NCBI RefSeq assembly: GCF_028683095.1
Contig: NZ_JAJUBC010000008.1
Coordinates: 1-64,000 of the forward strand
From: Enterovibrio gelatinilyticus
GTDB taxonomy: Bacteria; Pseudomonadota; Gammaproteobacteria; Enterobacterales; Vibrionaceae
Reading direction: 5' to 3'
DNA: 64,000 nt
A model generated the notes under the pieces. It was not told the DNA's origin, made no database searches, and worked only from the letters and a program-made list of their open reading frames with translations. Positions 35,190 through 43,741 of this stretch are shown here, one piece after another. Positions within the stretch are counted from its first letter, which is position 1; every line of letters begins with the position of its first letter. Made by a program: the position numbers and the translations under genes.

Positions 35190-38100
35190 TGATGGAGAAG
35201 CTGCTTAAAAATACCCGATTAATCGTTCTGATGACGGTTCTATTGCTGGTTTCAGGACTCTCAGCGCTATCAACCTTGCCCCGCGCCGAAGATCCGGCAC
35301 TGATTAATCGATGGGCAACCATCACGACTCCCTACCCAGGCGCTAGCGCAGAGCGTGTAGAAGCTCTGGTTACAGAAGAAATTGAGAATTCACTTCGCGG
35401 ACTCGACGAAATCAATCTGATTGAGTCTCAATCTAAACCCGGGATTTCAGTGATCACGGTTGAGCTCAATGACGACATCATTAATGCAGAGCCAATCTGG
35501 TCAAAAATCCGAGACAAGTTGGGTGATGCTACACCGCTACTACCACAAAGCGCACTAGAGCCGCAGTTTGACAACGATCATTCTAACGCCTTTACCTATA
35601 TCGTATCCCTGCAATGGCAAGGCGATAGTAACCCAGATCCGCTGATACTCGGGCGTTACGCCAGTGAGCTAGCTAAGCGATGGAGAAACCTCTCCGATAC
35701 AGACTTTGTTGATGCTCATGGTCTGCCTGATGAAGAAATTCTGGTAACGCTTGATGTCGCCGCATCTAGCGCATTGGGACAATCAGCGCTCACCCTCTCG
35801 AATGCCATCTCTGGCGCCGATGCAAAGAATGCTGCGGGTGAACTCCACAGCAAAGACAATCGCTTCCAACTCGAAGTGGCGGGAGCGCTTGATTCTGTTG
35901 ACCGCGTTAAGCGTGTACCTATCGCTATCGATGACAATGGCTTTCTCGTTCGATTGGAAGACATAGCAAGCGTCGAAAGAGCTGCCGCTACTCCCCCCTC
36001 TCAAATTGCGATAATTGATGGTTCTCCTGCGATTCTTGTCTCAGCCCGCATGCAAAGCGATATTCGAGTAGACCGCTGGACTGAAGCCGCAGATGCCATG
36101 CTAAATGGCTTTCGAGCCGAGCTGCCAAACAATATTTCTCTAGAACCCATTTTCAAGCAAGCACGCTACACCGAAACGCGCCTTTCAGATCTCGTTCAAA
36201 GCTTGTTGATGGGCTTTGGGTTGGTGCTCATTGTCCTATTTATTACACTGGGGTTCCGCTCCGCCCTGCTTGTCGCATTGTCCCTACCAATAGCGTCAGC
36301 ATTTACGCTCGCCATGATGAGTTTTACTGGGCTCCCCATTAACCAAATGTCAGTAACAGGTCTGATTGTATCGCTCGGGATCATGGTCGATAACGCCATT
36401 GTTATGGTCGACACGATTCAGCACTACAGACAAAAAGGGGTGAATAGGTTCGAATCAGCAATGCGCGCGATCAAACACCTTTGGTTACCTCTTCTAGGTT
36501 CAACCCTGACAACAATTTTGGCATTCGCACCCATCTTCTTAATGCCAGGGCCTGCTGGCGAATTTGTCGGTGCTATTGCTATTACGGTCAGTTTCTCTCT
36601 TGTCGGCTCGTACATGGTGTCGCAATTGATTGTGTCGGCATTTGCTGCGCGTTGGCTTCCATCCGGCGAATCCAGTACGCGTTGGTATCATGCTGGTATC
36701 TCATTGCCTAAAGTCAGTGCGATGTTTCGATCATCAGTTCGTGGCGCAGTGCGCTTTCCATTGATTGCCATTCCATTGGTATTGATTGTGCCTGCGTCGG
36801 GTTTTTGGGCTGCGGGACAACTCACAGAGCAATTTTTTCCACCTTCAGACCGCGATATGTTCGAGATCCAAGTCTATCTTGCACCTCAAGCCAGCATGAC
36901 AGCGACACTTGAAACGACACAAGAAATTGACCGAATCATGGCGAAGAACGAAGATGTTAAAAGTGTCGGTTGGGTGGTGGGCACCAATTTCCCGTCCTTC
37001 TATTACAATATGATGGGTAGACAGCGTGGTGCACCGAATTTTGCTCAGGCCATGGTGAAAGCCAAAGATTTCGCATCCGCTAACGCAATGATCCCCATCC
37101 TACAAACGGAGCTATCTAACTCACTTCCCCATGCCCAAATTTTGGTCAGAAAGCTAGAACAAGGACCGCCGTTTAATGCGCCGCTAGAGGTACGTGTATA
37201 CGGCCCAAACCTCGATAAACTGCGTGAAATCAGCGAAGAAATCCGTTTGCTGATGGCACAAACCCCTGATGTCATCAACACCCGCGAAACCATGCAACCG
37301 GGAGTCCCTAAGGTTTCTATCAATGTTAACGAAGAAGCAAGCCAACTGACGGGAATGTCACTGAACGATATCGCAACCCTACTTAACGCCTCTATGTCTG
37401 GCATTGTGCAAGGCAGTGTCATTGAAGAAACAGAATCCATTCCTGTGCGAGTCAGAGTAGATGATGCGTCGAGAACCAGTTTATCTGAACTAAGTCAGAT
37501 TCGACTTCCGCTGGCACAAACAAGCGGCCAAATGGACTTACCCTTGACTGCCATTGCCGAACTAAGTGTTGAACCGAGCCGTGGCGCTATTCCACGTCGG
37601 GACGGTGAACGCGTCAATGTCATTGAAGGATATTTGATGGCTGGGGTGTTACCTCAAACCGCACTCAATGCCTTCAATCTGAAGCTTGAACAGGCCAACA
37701 TTCAGTTACCTCCCAGCTATCGTATTGAATTTGGAGGCGAATCCGCAGAACGGAATGAATCTGTCAATCAGCTCATGGCGAACCTAACCATCGTTATTAC
37801 CTTATTGGTTGCGGTCGTCGTCGTCTCGTTTAACTCATTCAGGCTTAGTGGCATCATTTTTCTAGTGGGGGCACAAGCCGCAGGCTTGGGCTTACTTTCT
37901 GTCTGGTTTTTTGGCTACCCATTTGGGTTCACGGTGATCATTGGGTTACTGGGATTAGTCGGGCTCGCCATCAACGCCGCCATTGTCATTTTGGCTGAAC
38001 TTAAAGCAAGCCCAGTGGCCAAGCAGGGTGATAAAGAAGCGATTGTTTTCGCCGTAAGTAGCTGTGGACGTCATATCACCTCAACCACGATCACTACCAT

Positions 38101-38281
38101 TGGCGGTTTCTTACCGTTAATCTTGGCAGGCGGAGGGTTTTGGCCTCCCTTTGCCATTGCTATCGCAGGTGGCACCCTGCTCACAACCTTACTTTCTTTC
38201 TATTTCGTGCCTGCAGCCTTTAAAATTGCGGTCTCTATCTATCCACTAGACAAGAAAAACACGCTTGAAAATCAGCAATAG
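35186..38281 (+). CDS. RND multidrug efflux permease
   Basis: A 1031-residue RND inner-membrane pump. TM1 is at residues 11-29; two large periplasmic loops follow TM1 and TM7. The TM4 proton-relay region reads SVTGLIVSLGIMVDNAIVMVDT (Asp then Asn where AcrB has Asp-Asp) and the second half has LLGLVGLAINAAIVILAELKA. The loop motif EAPVxxxxP of AcrB is replaced by a divergent sequence, so it belongs to a branch other than AcrB/MexB. It is translationally coupled to the adaptor; the substrate range is unknown. Repressed by the divergent TetR, by inference. Confidence 0.92.
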   Translation: MMMEKLLKNTRLIVLMTVLLLVSGLSALSTLPRAEDPALINRWATITTPYPGASAERVEALVTEEIENSLRGLDEINLIESQSKPGISVITVELNDDIINAEPIWSKIRDKLGDATPLLPQSALEPQFDNDHSNAFTYIVSLQWQGDSNPDPLILGRYASELAKRWRNLSDTDFVDAHGLPDEEILVTLDVAASSALGQSALTLSNAISGADAKNAAGELHSKDNRFQLEVAGALDSVDRVKRVPIAIDDNGFLVRLEDIASVERAAATPPSQIAIIDGSPAILVSARMQSDIRVDRWTEAADAMLNGFRAELPNNISLEPIFKQARYTETRLSDLVQSLLMGFGLVLIVLFITLGFRSALLVALSLPIASAFTLAMMSFTGLPINQMSVTGLIVSLGIMVDNAIVMVDTIQHYRQKGVNRFESAMRAIKHLWLPLLGSTLTTILAFAPIFLMPGPAGEFVGAIAITVSFSLVGSYMVSQLIVSAFAARWLPSGESSTRWYHAGISLPKVSAMFRSSVRGAVRFPLIAIPLVLIVPASGFWAAGQLTEQFFPPSDRDMFEIQVYLAPQASMTATLETTQEIDRIMAKNEDVKSVGWVVGTNFPSFYYNMMGRQRGAPNFAQAMVKAKDFASANAMIPILQTELSNSLPHAQILVRKLEQGPPFNAPLEVRVYGPNLDKLREISEEIRLLMAQTPDVINTRETMQPGVPKVSINVNEEASQLTGMSLNDIATLLNASMSGIVQGSVIEETESIPVRVRVDDASRTSLSELSQIRLPLAQTSGQMDLPLTAIAELSVEPSRGAIPRRDGERVNVIEGYLMAGVLPQTALNAFNLKLEQANIQLPPSYRIEFGGESAERNESVNQLMANLTIVITLLVAVVVVSFNSFRLSGIIFLVGAQAAGLGLLSVWFFGYPFGFTVIIGLLGLVGLAINAAIVILAELKASPVAKQGDKEAIVFAVSSCGRHITSTTITTIGGFLPLILAGGGFWPPFAIAIAGGTLLTTLLSFYFVPAAFKIAVSIYPLDKKNTLENQQ

Positions 38282-38300
38282 GTTTATACAAAGCAAAAAA

Positions 38301-38329
38301 ATAGCCACCTAAAAGGTGGCTATTTTTTT
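38301..38329 (+). terminator. Terminator after the RND operon
   Basis: Perfect 9-bp stem ATAGCCACC / GGTGGCTAT, loop TAAAA, followed by a run of seven T, 20 nt after the stop. Confidence 0.9.
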
Positions 38330-38349
38330 AACTATTGAATCCACAGCAG

Positions 38350-38436
38350 CTATAGCGCTGAAATAACAGGACTGGCCATCAAGCCCATTAACAGCAAAAT
38401 TGGAAATAAAAGTTTTAAAATATACGGAACCCGCAT
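38350..38436 (-). CDS. Possible 28-residue hydrophobic small protein
   Basis: Minus-strand ORF encoding MRVPYILKLLFPILLLM then GLMASPVISAL, a single hydrophobic helix with a basic N-terminus. AAGGAAAG lies 5-12 nt upstream of the ATG, a strong SD. The hydrophobic run and SD support a real small membrane peptide; there is no homologue I recognise. It converges with the RND operon just beyond its terminator. A secretion-signal-like leader is the alternative. Confidence 0.4.
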   Translation of the reverse strand: MRVPYILKLLFPILLLMGLMASPVISAL

Positions 38437-38692
38437 GGTGGCTTTCCTTGTAATCGTTTCTCAGTGAAAAGTTACACATCGATGTGTAAATCAGTTCACA
38501 TCTAACTCAACCTAACGTTGCCGAAGCCAGTTAATTATAGACACAAATTTTTAATCTCACATACGGAATTGCATACGTTTTTGGGCATCATTATAGATCC
38601 ACCTCTTTTTCCTTTATGAAAAAAGGAGTTAGCTATGCAAAAAATTTCGTATTTCATCACATTTAGCATGTGGGAATTAGCTCTGATTAAGA

Positions 38693-39853
38693 CTAATCGG
38701 GCCAATACCAGTTGGGGCCATCCAGCATACCTTGCCCTTGAACTTCTGTTTGACCCAGTACTTTCTCCAATTGAATGGAATGGCAATCTGGGTGTTCGTT
38801 TAGCGCATTGATCAAACGATTAGCATGTGAAATCACCCAAACTTGGGAGTGTTTTGAAGCATGACCGATTAAGCGAGCCAACGCAGGCAGCAGATCGGGG
38901 TGCAAACTGGTTTCTGGCTCGTTAAGCACCATCAGCGATGGTGGTCTCGGAGTCAGTAATGCCGCAACCCATAATACAAATCGTAACGTTCCATCAGAAA
39001 GTTCTGCACCGGTTAACGGACGCAACAACCCCCTTTGGTAAAATTCGAGAGAGAAGCGACCATCATCTTTGGTCACAACGCGTAGCTTGCAACCCGGAAA
39101 TGCATCTTCAATTGCATGATCAAGTGCGTCTTTATCACCGATTTCAATAATGGTTTGGAGTGCTGCAGCAAGGTCTCGACCATCATGATGCAACACAGGC
39201 GTTCGCGTACCTAACTGTGGCTTTCTTGCTGGTGCCTCGCTGTCTGTGCGGAAATGATCGTAAAATCGCCAACTTCTTATCATCTCACGGACGTGAAACA
39301 CTTCGGGTGCAGACGCAGGGTCTGAATGGGAATCAAACATACTGTCGTAATTTGGGATATATTGAGAGATAACCTCCCATTGTCGCCCTTGACGGATTTT
39401 CACGACACTGCCCTTACGTTCAACTAAAGAACTTGCTGGTCGGAAATAATCACCGTTGAAAATGCATTCGTGTTTAATTTCCGGATCAAACATAAATGCA
39501 GATTGTTGAGGCGTCGGCAACCCTAATGAAATGGCATATCCAAACGTCTCACTGGCAAATCCTAACTTCAAACGCACAACGTTCTTTCGTCGCGTTCCCT
39601 CTACCTCAACATCTCCTCGCCTCATTCCCTCAGAAATCTCTTCTGGCCCAGCCCAAAACGTAGAATGCAATCCTCCTTCTTCCGCCAATGAATTGACCAC
39701 ACCACCCGAGGCGGTTTTCGCCAGCAAACGCAGCGCTTTGTATAAGTTCGACTTACCACTGCCATTAGAACCCGTGATCAAATTTAACGGCCCAAGTGGA
39801 ATAGTGAGCGACATAATGGATCGATAGTTTGCAATGGATAAAGAAGTCAGCAT
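38693..39853 (-). CDS. AAA-family ATPase (RecF/OLD-like ABC ATPase)
   Basis: About 386 residues from the ATG at 39853 (a GTG at 39862 is in frame). Walker A is GSNGSGKSN near residue 30 after the FANYRSI-like start typical of RecF/SMC-type AAA ATPases; the signature is LSDGTLR near 285 and Walker B is SLMVLNEPETSLHP near 309, followed by a switch His (WVISHANRL). The inserted middle (100-240) is helical and specific. Such AAA_21 proteins are found in DNA repair and in defence systems paired with nucleases; no nuclease partner is adjacent, so a lone ATPase of unknown role is the cautious call. Confidence 0.8.
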   Translation of the reverse strand: MLTSLSIANYRSIMSLTIPLGPLNLITGSNGSGKSNLYKALRLLAKTASGGVVNSLAEEGGLHSTFWAGPEEISEGMRRGDVEVEGTRRKNVVRLKLGFASETFGYAISLGLPTPQQSAFMFDPEIKHECIFNGDYFRPASSLVERKGSVVKIRQGRQWEVISQYIPNYDSMFDSHSDPASAPEVFHVREMIRSWRFYDHFRTDSEAPARKPQLGTRTPVLHHDGRDLAAALQTIIEIGDKDALDHAIEDAFPGCKLRVVTKDDGRFSLEFYQRGLLRPLTGAELSDGTLRFVLWVAALLTPRPPSLMVLNEPETSLHPDLLPALARLIGHASKHSQVWVISHANRLINALNEHPDCHSIQLEKVLGQTEVQGQGMLDGPNWYWPD

Positions 39854-40063
39854 GGTGAGCACCCAACAATAACTGTTTTTATATACAGTATCAGTAAATG
39901 GGAAAATTGGAATAGGTTAAAAAGGTAAAAACTGACGTATCCATGGGCAGTATCCAGGTACTCGAATCGGTTCTAGGACGTCCTCGATCCGGTTGTGAGG
40001 CGCATAAATAGGGCTCTTTGACGAAACTAGGCATTATCGAAATCCAAACAAGGAATGCTTAAA

Positions 40064-41074
40064 ATGAATCACTTCATCCTAATACTCCTATTTCTTTTTT
40101 CGCTTAATGCAATGGCAAAGGGCGTCGGTTTTTCACAGTTCGAACTTAACGATGAAGTCTCTCGACCGTTAAATGTAACACTTTGGTACCCGACACGAGA
40201 CACAACACCCACCGCGCTCGTGGCAGACAATATTGCCTTTGAAGGAACGCATGTGGTGAAAGAAGCTAGCGTAACCCAAGCCAAACACCCACTCGTTTTG
40301 TTATCACATGGATACCGCGGCAGTTGGCGCAACCTCAATTGGCTGGCTCACAAACTGGCCCAACAAGGCTACATTGTCGCGGCACCCGATCACCCGGGAA
40401 CCACAACGTTTGATCACACTTCCACACAAACTTCACAATGGTGGCAACGCCCGAATGACCTCGTCCGAGTTCTGAATTATTTGGAGAATGATGCGGCTTG
40501 GCAACCGGTCATTGTATTTGATGACGTGACAGCGATAGGTCATTCACTGGGCGGTTGGAGTGTTGCTCAGTTAATCGGCGCGCAATTTGATAGAAGCGCC
40601 TTCATGACGCAATGCAAAATTCACCCAAATCCTCGCACATGTGGGCTGGCAAAAGAGCTTGGGCTACATTCAGTACAAGATGGGGAACCTGAATCAAGCG
40701 ACTTTTCAGATCCAAGAGTTAAACGCGTGATAATTCTAGACCTCGGCCTGGCACGTAGTTTCTCCACCTCCAGCTTAAACAAGATCCAACAACCCTCGTT
40801 GATACTCGCAGCAGGCATTGATATTGGAGATTTGCCACAAGCCATGGAATCTGGCTACCTCGCCGAGCATATTCCTCTTGAGAACCGTCGGTACAAGGTG
40901 TTTGAGAGCGCCACGCATTTTAGTTACATGCAGTTATGCAAAGCGAATGCTATTGCAGTGCTTGAGGAAGAATTCCCTGGAGATGGCGTGATTTGTAAAG
41001 ATGGAATTGGCAGTGATAGACGAGTATTGCACAACCAAATATTCGACGATGTTAAAACGTTTCTGGTTCAGTAG
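40064..41074 (+). CDS. Exported alpha/beta hydrolase (PAF-acetylhydrolase/dienelactone-like)
   Basis: About 336 residues. A signal peptide (MNHFILILLFLFSLNAMA) is followed by an alpha/beta hydrolase of the large-lid type: VTLWYPTR, LVLLSHGYRGSWRN, APDHPGTTTFDH, and the nucleophile elbow AIGHSLGGWSV near residue 165; a late ATHFSYM gives the His. The pattern resembles bacterial proteins similar to platelet-activating-factor acetylhydrolase. It would act in the periplasm or outside on an ester; the substrate is unknown. ATG at 40064 is preferred to 40055 for the signal. Confidence 0.82.
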   Translation: MNHFILILLFLFSLNAMAKGVGFSQFELNDEVSRPLNVTLWYPTRDTTPTALVADNIAFEGTHVVKEASVTQAKHPLVLLSHGYRGSWRNLNWLAHKLAQQGYIVAAPDHPGTTTFDHTSTQTSQWWQRPNDLVRVLNYLENDAAWQPVIVFDDVTAIGHSLGGWSVAQLIGAQFDRSAFMTQCKIHPNPRTCGLAKELGLHSVQDGEPESSDFSDPRVKRVIILDLGLARSFSTSSLNKIQQPSLILAAGIDIGDLPQAMESGYLAEHIPLENRRYKVFESATHFSYMQLCKANAIAVLEEEFPGDGVICKDGIGSDRRVLHNQIFDDVKTFLVQ

Positions 41075-41182
41075 CGGCTGCCCACGGCAACATCAGCAGC
41101 GCTCTATCACTCTCGGTACTGCCTGCAATAACGCGCTGCGCACAGGCACTAAGCAATAGACAAGTAACTGCCATACTGGCGG

Positions 41183-41515
41183 TTATTCCGGATTAGATCT
41201 TGTCGTGACTTTTAATGTCACGGCAATCATCGTGCCCCAAATAACACTGTTTAAAGCGTACAAAGAGATAAAAAAACCTTCTGAATTCAACATGTCACTT
41301 TCGTTGAGATGCGATATTACGCTGCTCATAGGAAACATAAGTAGCTCAACGAAACCGGCCCAAAGTTTAGCAATGAAACTCACAAATTCCGGTACATTTC
41401 CTGAAAAGCCAACGCTTAACGTAAACACCAAAAGTACGATCAAGTTAATGCCGATAAATGCAGCGTGAATAAGACTCCATTTTACTATCTGTCTCATGAA
41501 AATCGGTTTCATCAA
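41183..41515 (-). CDS. Small membrane protein, function unknown
   Basis: A 110-residue protein with hydrophobic segments near residues 15-37, 43-64 and 80-102. No family motif is recognised. It lies downstream of the membrane AraC gene on the same strand (100-nt gap containing a short repeat), so it may share its transcript. Its stop is at 41183 near the end of the convergent hydrolase. Confidence 0.55.
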   Translation of the reverse strand: MMKPIFMRQIVKWSLIHAAFIGINLIVLLVFTLSVGFSGNVPEFVSFIAKLWAGFVELLMFPMSSVISHLNESDMLNSEGFFISLYALNSVIWGTMIAVTLKVTTRSNPE

Positions 41516-41570
41516 AAGTGCTGGCTCCTTGATTCATTCATTGGTGTCGCACGACAGTCATAAACATGTA

Positions 41571-41609
41571 CCCAAGCAACCAAAAGATGCCGGATTCAAG
41601 TTGATTGGG
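41571..41609. mobile_element. 39-bp palindromic derivative of family A repeat
   Basis: Begins CCCAAGCAACC and ends GTTGATTGGG; the two ends are those of the element at 51452-51709 with almost all of the centre missing. Flanks are TGTA on the left and TATA on the right. A likely internally deleted copy. Confidence 0.55.
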
Positions 41610-41614
41610 TATAT

Positions 41615-42715
41615 TCAAGACGTTAGTTGGGCAGATTGGCGGTACACACTCGGGGTTTGACCCGTTATACGAAGAAATTCGCGGTTGAAGTTAGATTTAG
41701 TTTGAAACCCAGACGCCAAGTAAATATCCGTAATGTTGTCTTGTGTTGTCACCAATAAGGTTTTGGCGTGTTCAATACGATAAGCATTGATCACCTTGGA
41801 GATATTTTCTCCTTTAACTTTATTCACGGCACTAGAAAGTTGTTTAGCCGGTATGCCGAGCCGGCGAGACAATCGACTCAAGGTAATATCAGGATCACGA
41901 TATGCGTGTTTAGCTTCCATTAATCCATCCAATTTACCCATGATGGCTTCCGATTCGTCGTCTGACATTTGGACATGATTCTCTGGCAATCGAAGCGAAT
42001 CAGTGGTTTCAGCGGTCATTGAATCGTCTTGGGAAGTGGATTGTCTTGATGGTGAAGACGACAAACTCTCTCCTTGGTTCGCTTTCTCGCCGTTCGCCGT
42101 ACTAAAACCCACAATCGCGACAGCACAAACGACCATGGGGATCAGAACCAAATACGACAACGAAATAATCAAGGGAGCATGTTCGCCATGATAGAACGCA
42201 AAATCATACGACAATGCGCTATCAATCAAAGCTGAAAACAACAACATCACACCCGCAACCCGTTCCGCGACGATCACCCTTTGTATATTAGACAGTCGCA
42301 CTTCTTCGGGCACGGTAAACGATGAAACAATCAACGCACCGCCGTAGCCGAGATAGAGCGTAATAAGAATGGTGTCAGTGGCGAAGGGCCACACCGCGAA
42401 ATTAAATGAGGAGACGGCGATCACGATAGGCCATACCCCATGCCAATAGGCAGGACGTTGGCTATGGTGCGCTTTAGCAAAACAATACCAAGCTGCTATT
42501 GGCAGCATTGATGCCAAAATAGGTTGAACAAAGCGCAACAATTGAAGATCAAAAGTCCAGCGCATGCCCACGATGAAAGTACATACAGCACAAAGTACGG
42601 TGAACAACACCGACTTTAAGCCTGACTTCCCCAACGTCAAAAACAGAAGTACCGCAGCAATAGCAAGCAACAGTGATACAACAAAAGGAACAGGAATAGT
42701 CAGCATTGACGACAA
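41615..42715 (-). CDS. Membrane-bound AraC-family regulator
   Basis: A 366-residue protein with about seven hydrophobic segments in residues 5-205 and an AraC-type double helix-turn-helix in the last 100 (LSRLSRRLGIPAKQLSSAVNKVKGENISKVINAYRIEHAKTLL in parts, DIYLASGFQTKSNFNREFLRITGQTPSVYR). A linker of about 50 residues joins them. This design senses an extracellular or membrane signal and binds DNA while anchored. The signal and targets are unknown. The nearby small membrane protein at 41183 may be part of the same unit. Confidence 0.82.
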   Translation of the reverse strand: MSSMLTIPVPFVVSLLLAIAAVLLFLTLGKSGLKSVLFTVLCAVCTFIVGMRWTFDLQLLRFVQPILASMLPIAAWYCFAKAHHSQRPAYWHGVWPIVIAVSSFNFAVWPFATDTILITLYLGYGGALIVSSFTVPEEVRLSNIQRVIVAERVAGVMLLFSALIDSALSYDFAFYHGEHAPLIISLSYLVLIPMVVCAVAIVGFSTANGEKANQGESLSSSPSRQSTSQDDSMTAETTDSLRLPENHVQMSDDESEAIMGKLDGLMEAKHAYRDPDITLSRLSRRLGIPAKQLSSAVNKVKGENISKVINAYRIEHAKTLLVTTQDNITDIYLASGFQTKSNFNREFLRITGQTPSVYRQSAQLTS

Positions 42716-42804
42716 CTTCAGATTCTTAAGTTAATGCAAAGAGTGTATAGAAAACGACCATGAGCTTAAACAAACCTGAGGTCGAATTTTTCCAGATCAT
42801 GACT

Positions 42805-42884
42805 TATACCCAAACAACCTGAAGATATAGAATTCAGCGAGGTTTACTGACGTTATAATCAGGCTTCCCTTTAGCCATTTAGTG
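42805..42884. mobile_element. Left-half copy of family A repeat
   Basis: TTATACCCAAACAACC then about 75 nt matching the left half of the element at 51446, through GAATTCAGCGAGG, TTTACTGACGTTAT and CCCTTTAGCC. The right end is missing, and the copy stops before the 3-prime end of the methyltransferase gene. Confidence 0.65.
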
Positions 42885-42906
42885 TTGAATGTTATCGCAT
42901 GGCCTA

Positions 42907-43371
42907 TCACAGCCAACGTCGCACTTTTTTTGTGTAATCTGGGTATTCGTCGGGGAACTGCTCGGTCAGATACATTTCTTCAGGTTCAATTTGGAACATA
43001 TTCATATAGAACACGAACAACACACTGCCGAGCAAAGTGTAAAGGTTCGCAAAGTAACAGGTTGCGGCGATCAGTAAGCACAACATACCGACATACATAG
43101 GGTTTCGCGTCACTCGGTAAACACCAGACTGAACAAGAGAAGTCGAAGCCGTTTTTAACGTTGGATTCACTGTGGTTTGGTGAAGGCGAAATGCCATTAC
43201 CCCAGAAACACCGAACATCACGCCTACCAGTAAAAAGGCAACCGTTAACACGTTAGAATAAGGCACCAATAAAACATTGACTGGCGAGACACTGGCGATT
43301 CCTTTCATCAGCAGTAGTATCAAAACAACTTGCACAACGGGCGGTACTTTCAGCTTTAAACTATCCATCAT
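42907..43371 (-). CDS. Isoprenylcysteine carboxyl methyltransferase-like membrane protein
   Basis: A 154-residue protein with about four hydrophobic segments. The conserved C-terminal half reads SGVYRVTRNPMYVGMLCLLIA (residues about 82-102) and ends with EPEEMYLTEQFPDEYPDYTKKVRRWL, matching the ICMT/PEMT-type membrane methyltransferases that use S-adenosylmethionine. Substrates in bacteria are mostly unknown (isoprenoids, phospholipids or heavy-metal species have been suggested). It ends 23 nt after a family A repeat fragment. Confidence 0.82.
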   Translation of the reverse strand: MMDSLKLKVPPVVQVVLILLLMKGIASVSPVNVLLVPYSNVLTVAFLLVGVMFGVSGVMAFRLHQTTVNPTLKTASTSLVQSGVYRVTRNPMYVGMLCLLIAATCYFANLYTLLGSVLFVFYMNMFQIEPEEMYLTEQFPDEYPDYTKKVRRWL

Positions 43372-43741
43372 TCCTCCTTGAATGACCGAAAAACCATAAC
43401 TTAGCGGAAAAACCTCTGCTAAAATAATATCTTATCACATCCTCATACAACCTGAAGATACCGTGTTCAGTTTGCTCGTGTATAAAACCCTAAAGGCTTG
43501 TTTCGCAACAGTCTCGCTCAGTGACGCTTTGTCATCCCTCCCTCGCAATTCTGAATTGCCATCACTAACAGGTGATGCGCCATTATGAATCCTGCATCAT
43601 GAGGGATCTCTCGCTTTTCAGTTGCGGTAAATATCCCACACGCTGCACACTTTTTCAGTATGGCGTAAGGATTGTGCGGTTCAGCTGAAAACGATGGACT
43701 AACGTTTTAACATCCGCCCACAAACTGACAAGGAGGCAGGC
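43372..43741. other. 370-nt region upstream of glcD, no gene seen
   Basis: Contains fragments resembling family A (CAACCTGAAGATA near 43448, and an inverted GATGCAGGATTCA near 43591-43603), so probably a decayed copy. The SD AAGGAGG for glcD is at the right end. I could not place a promoter with confidence. Confidence 0.45.

Noticed and set aside
38693-39853. Anti-phage defence system around the AAA ATPase
   Set aside because: No nuclease, reverse transcriptase or effector gene lies beside it; the flanking genes are a hydrolase and a pump.
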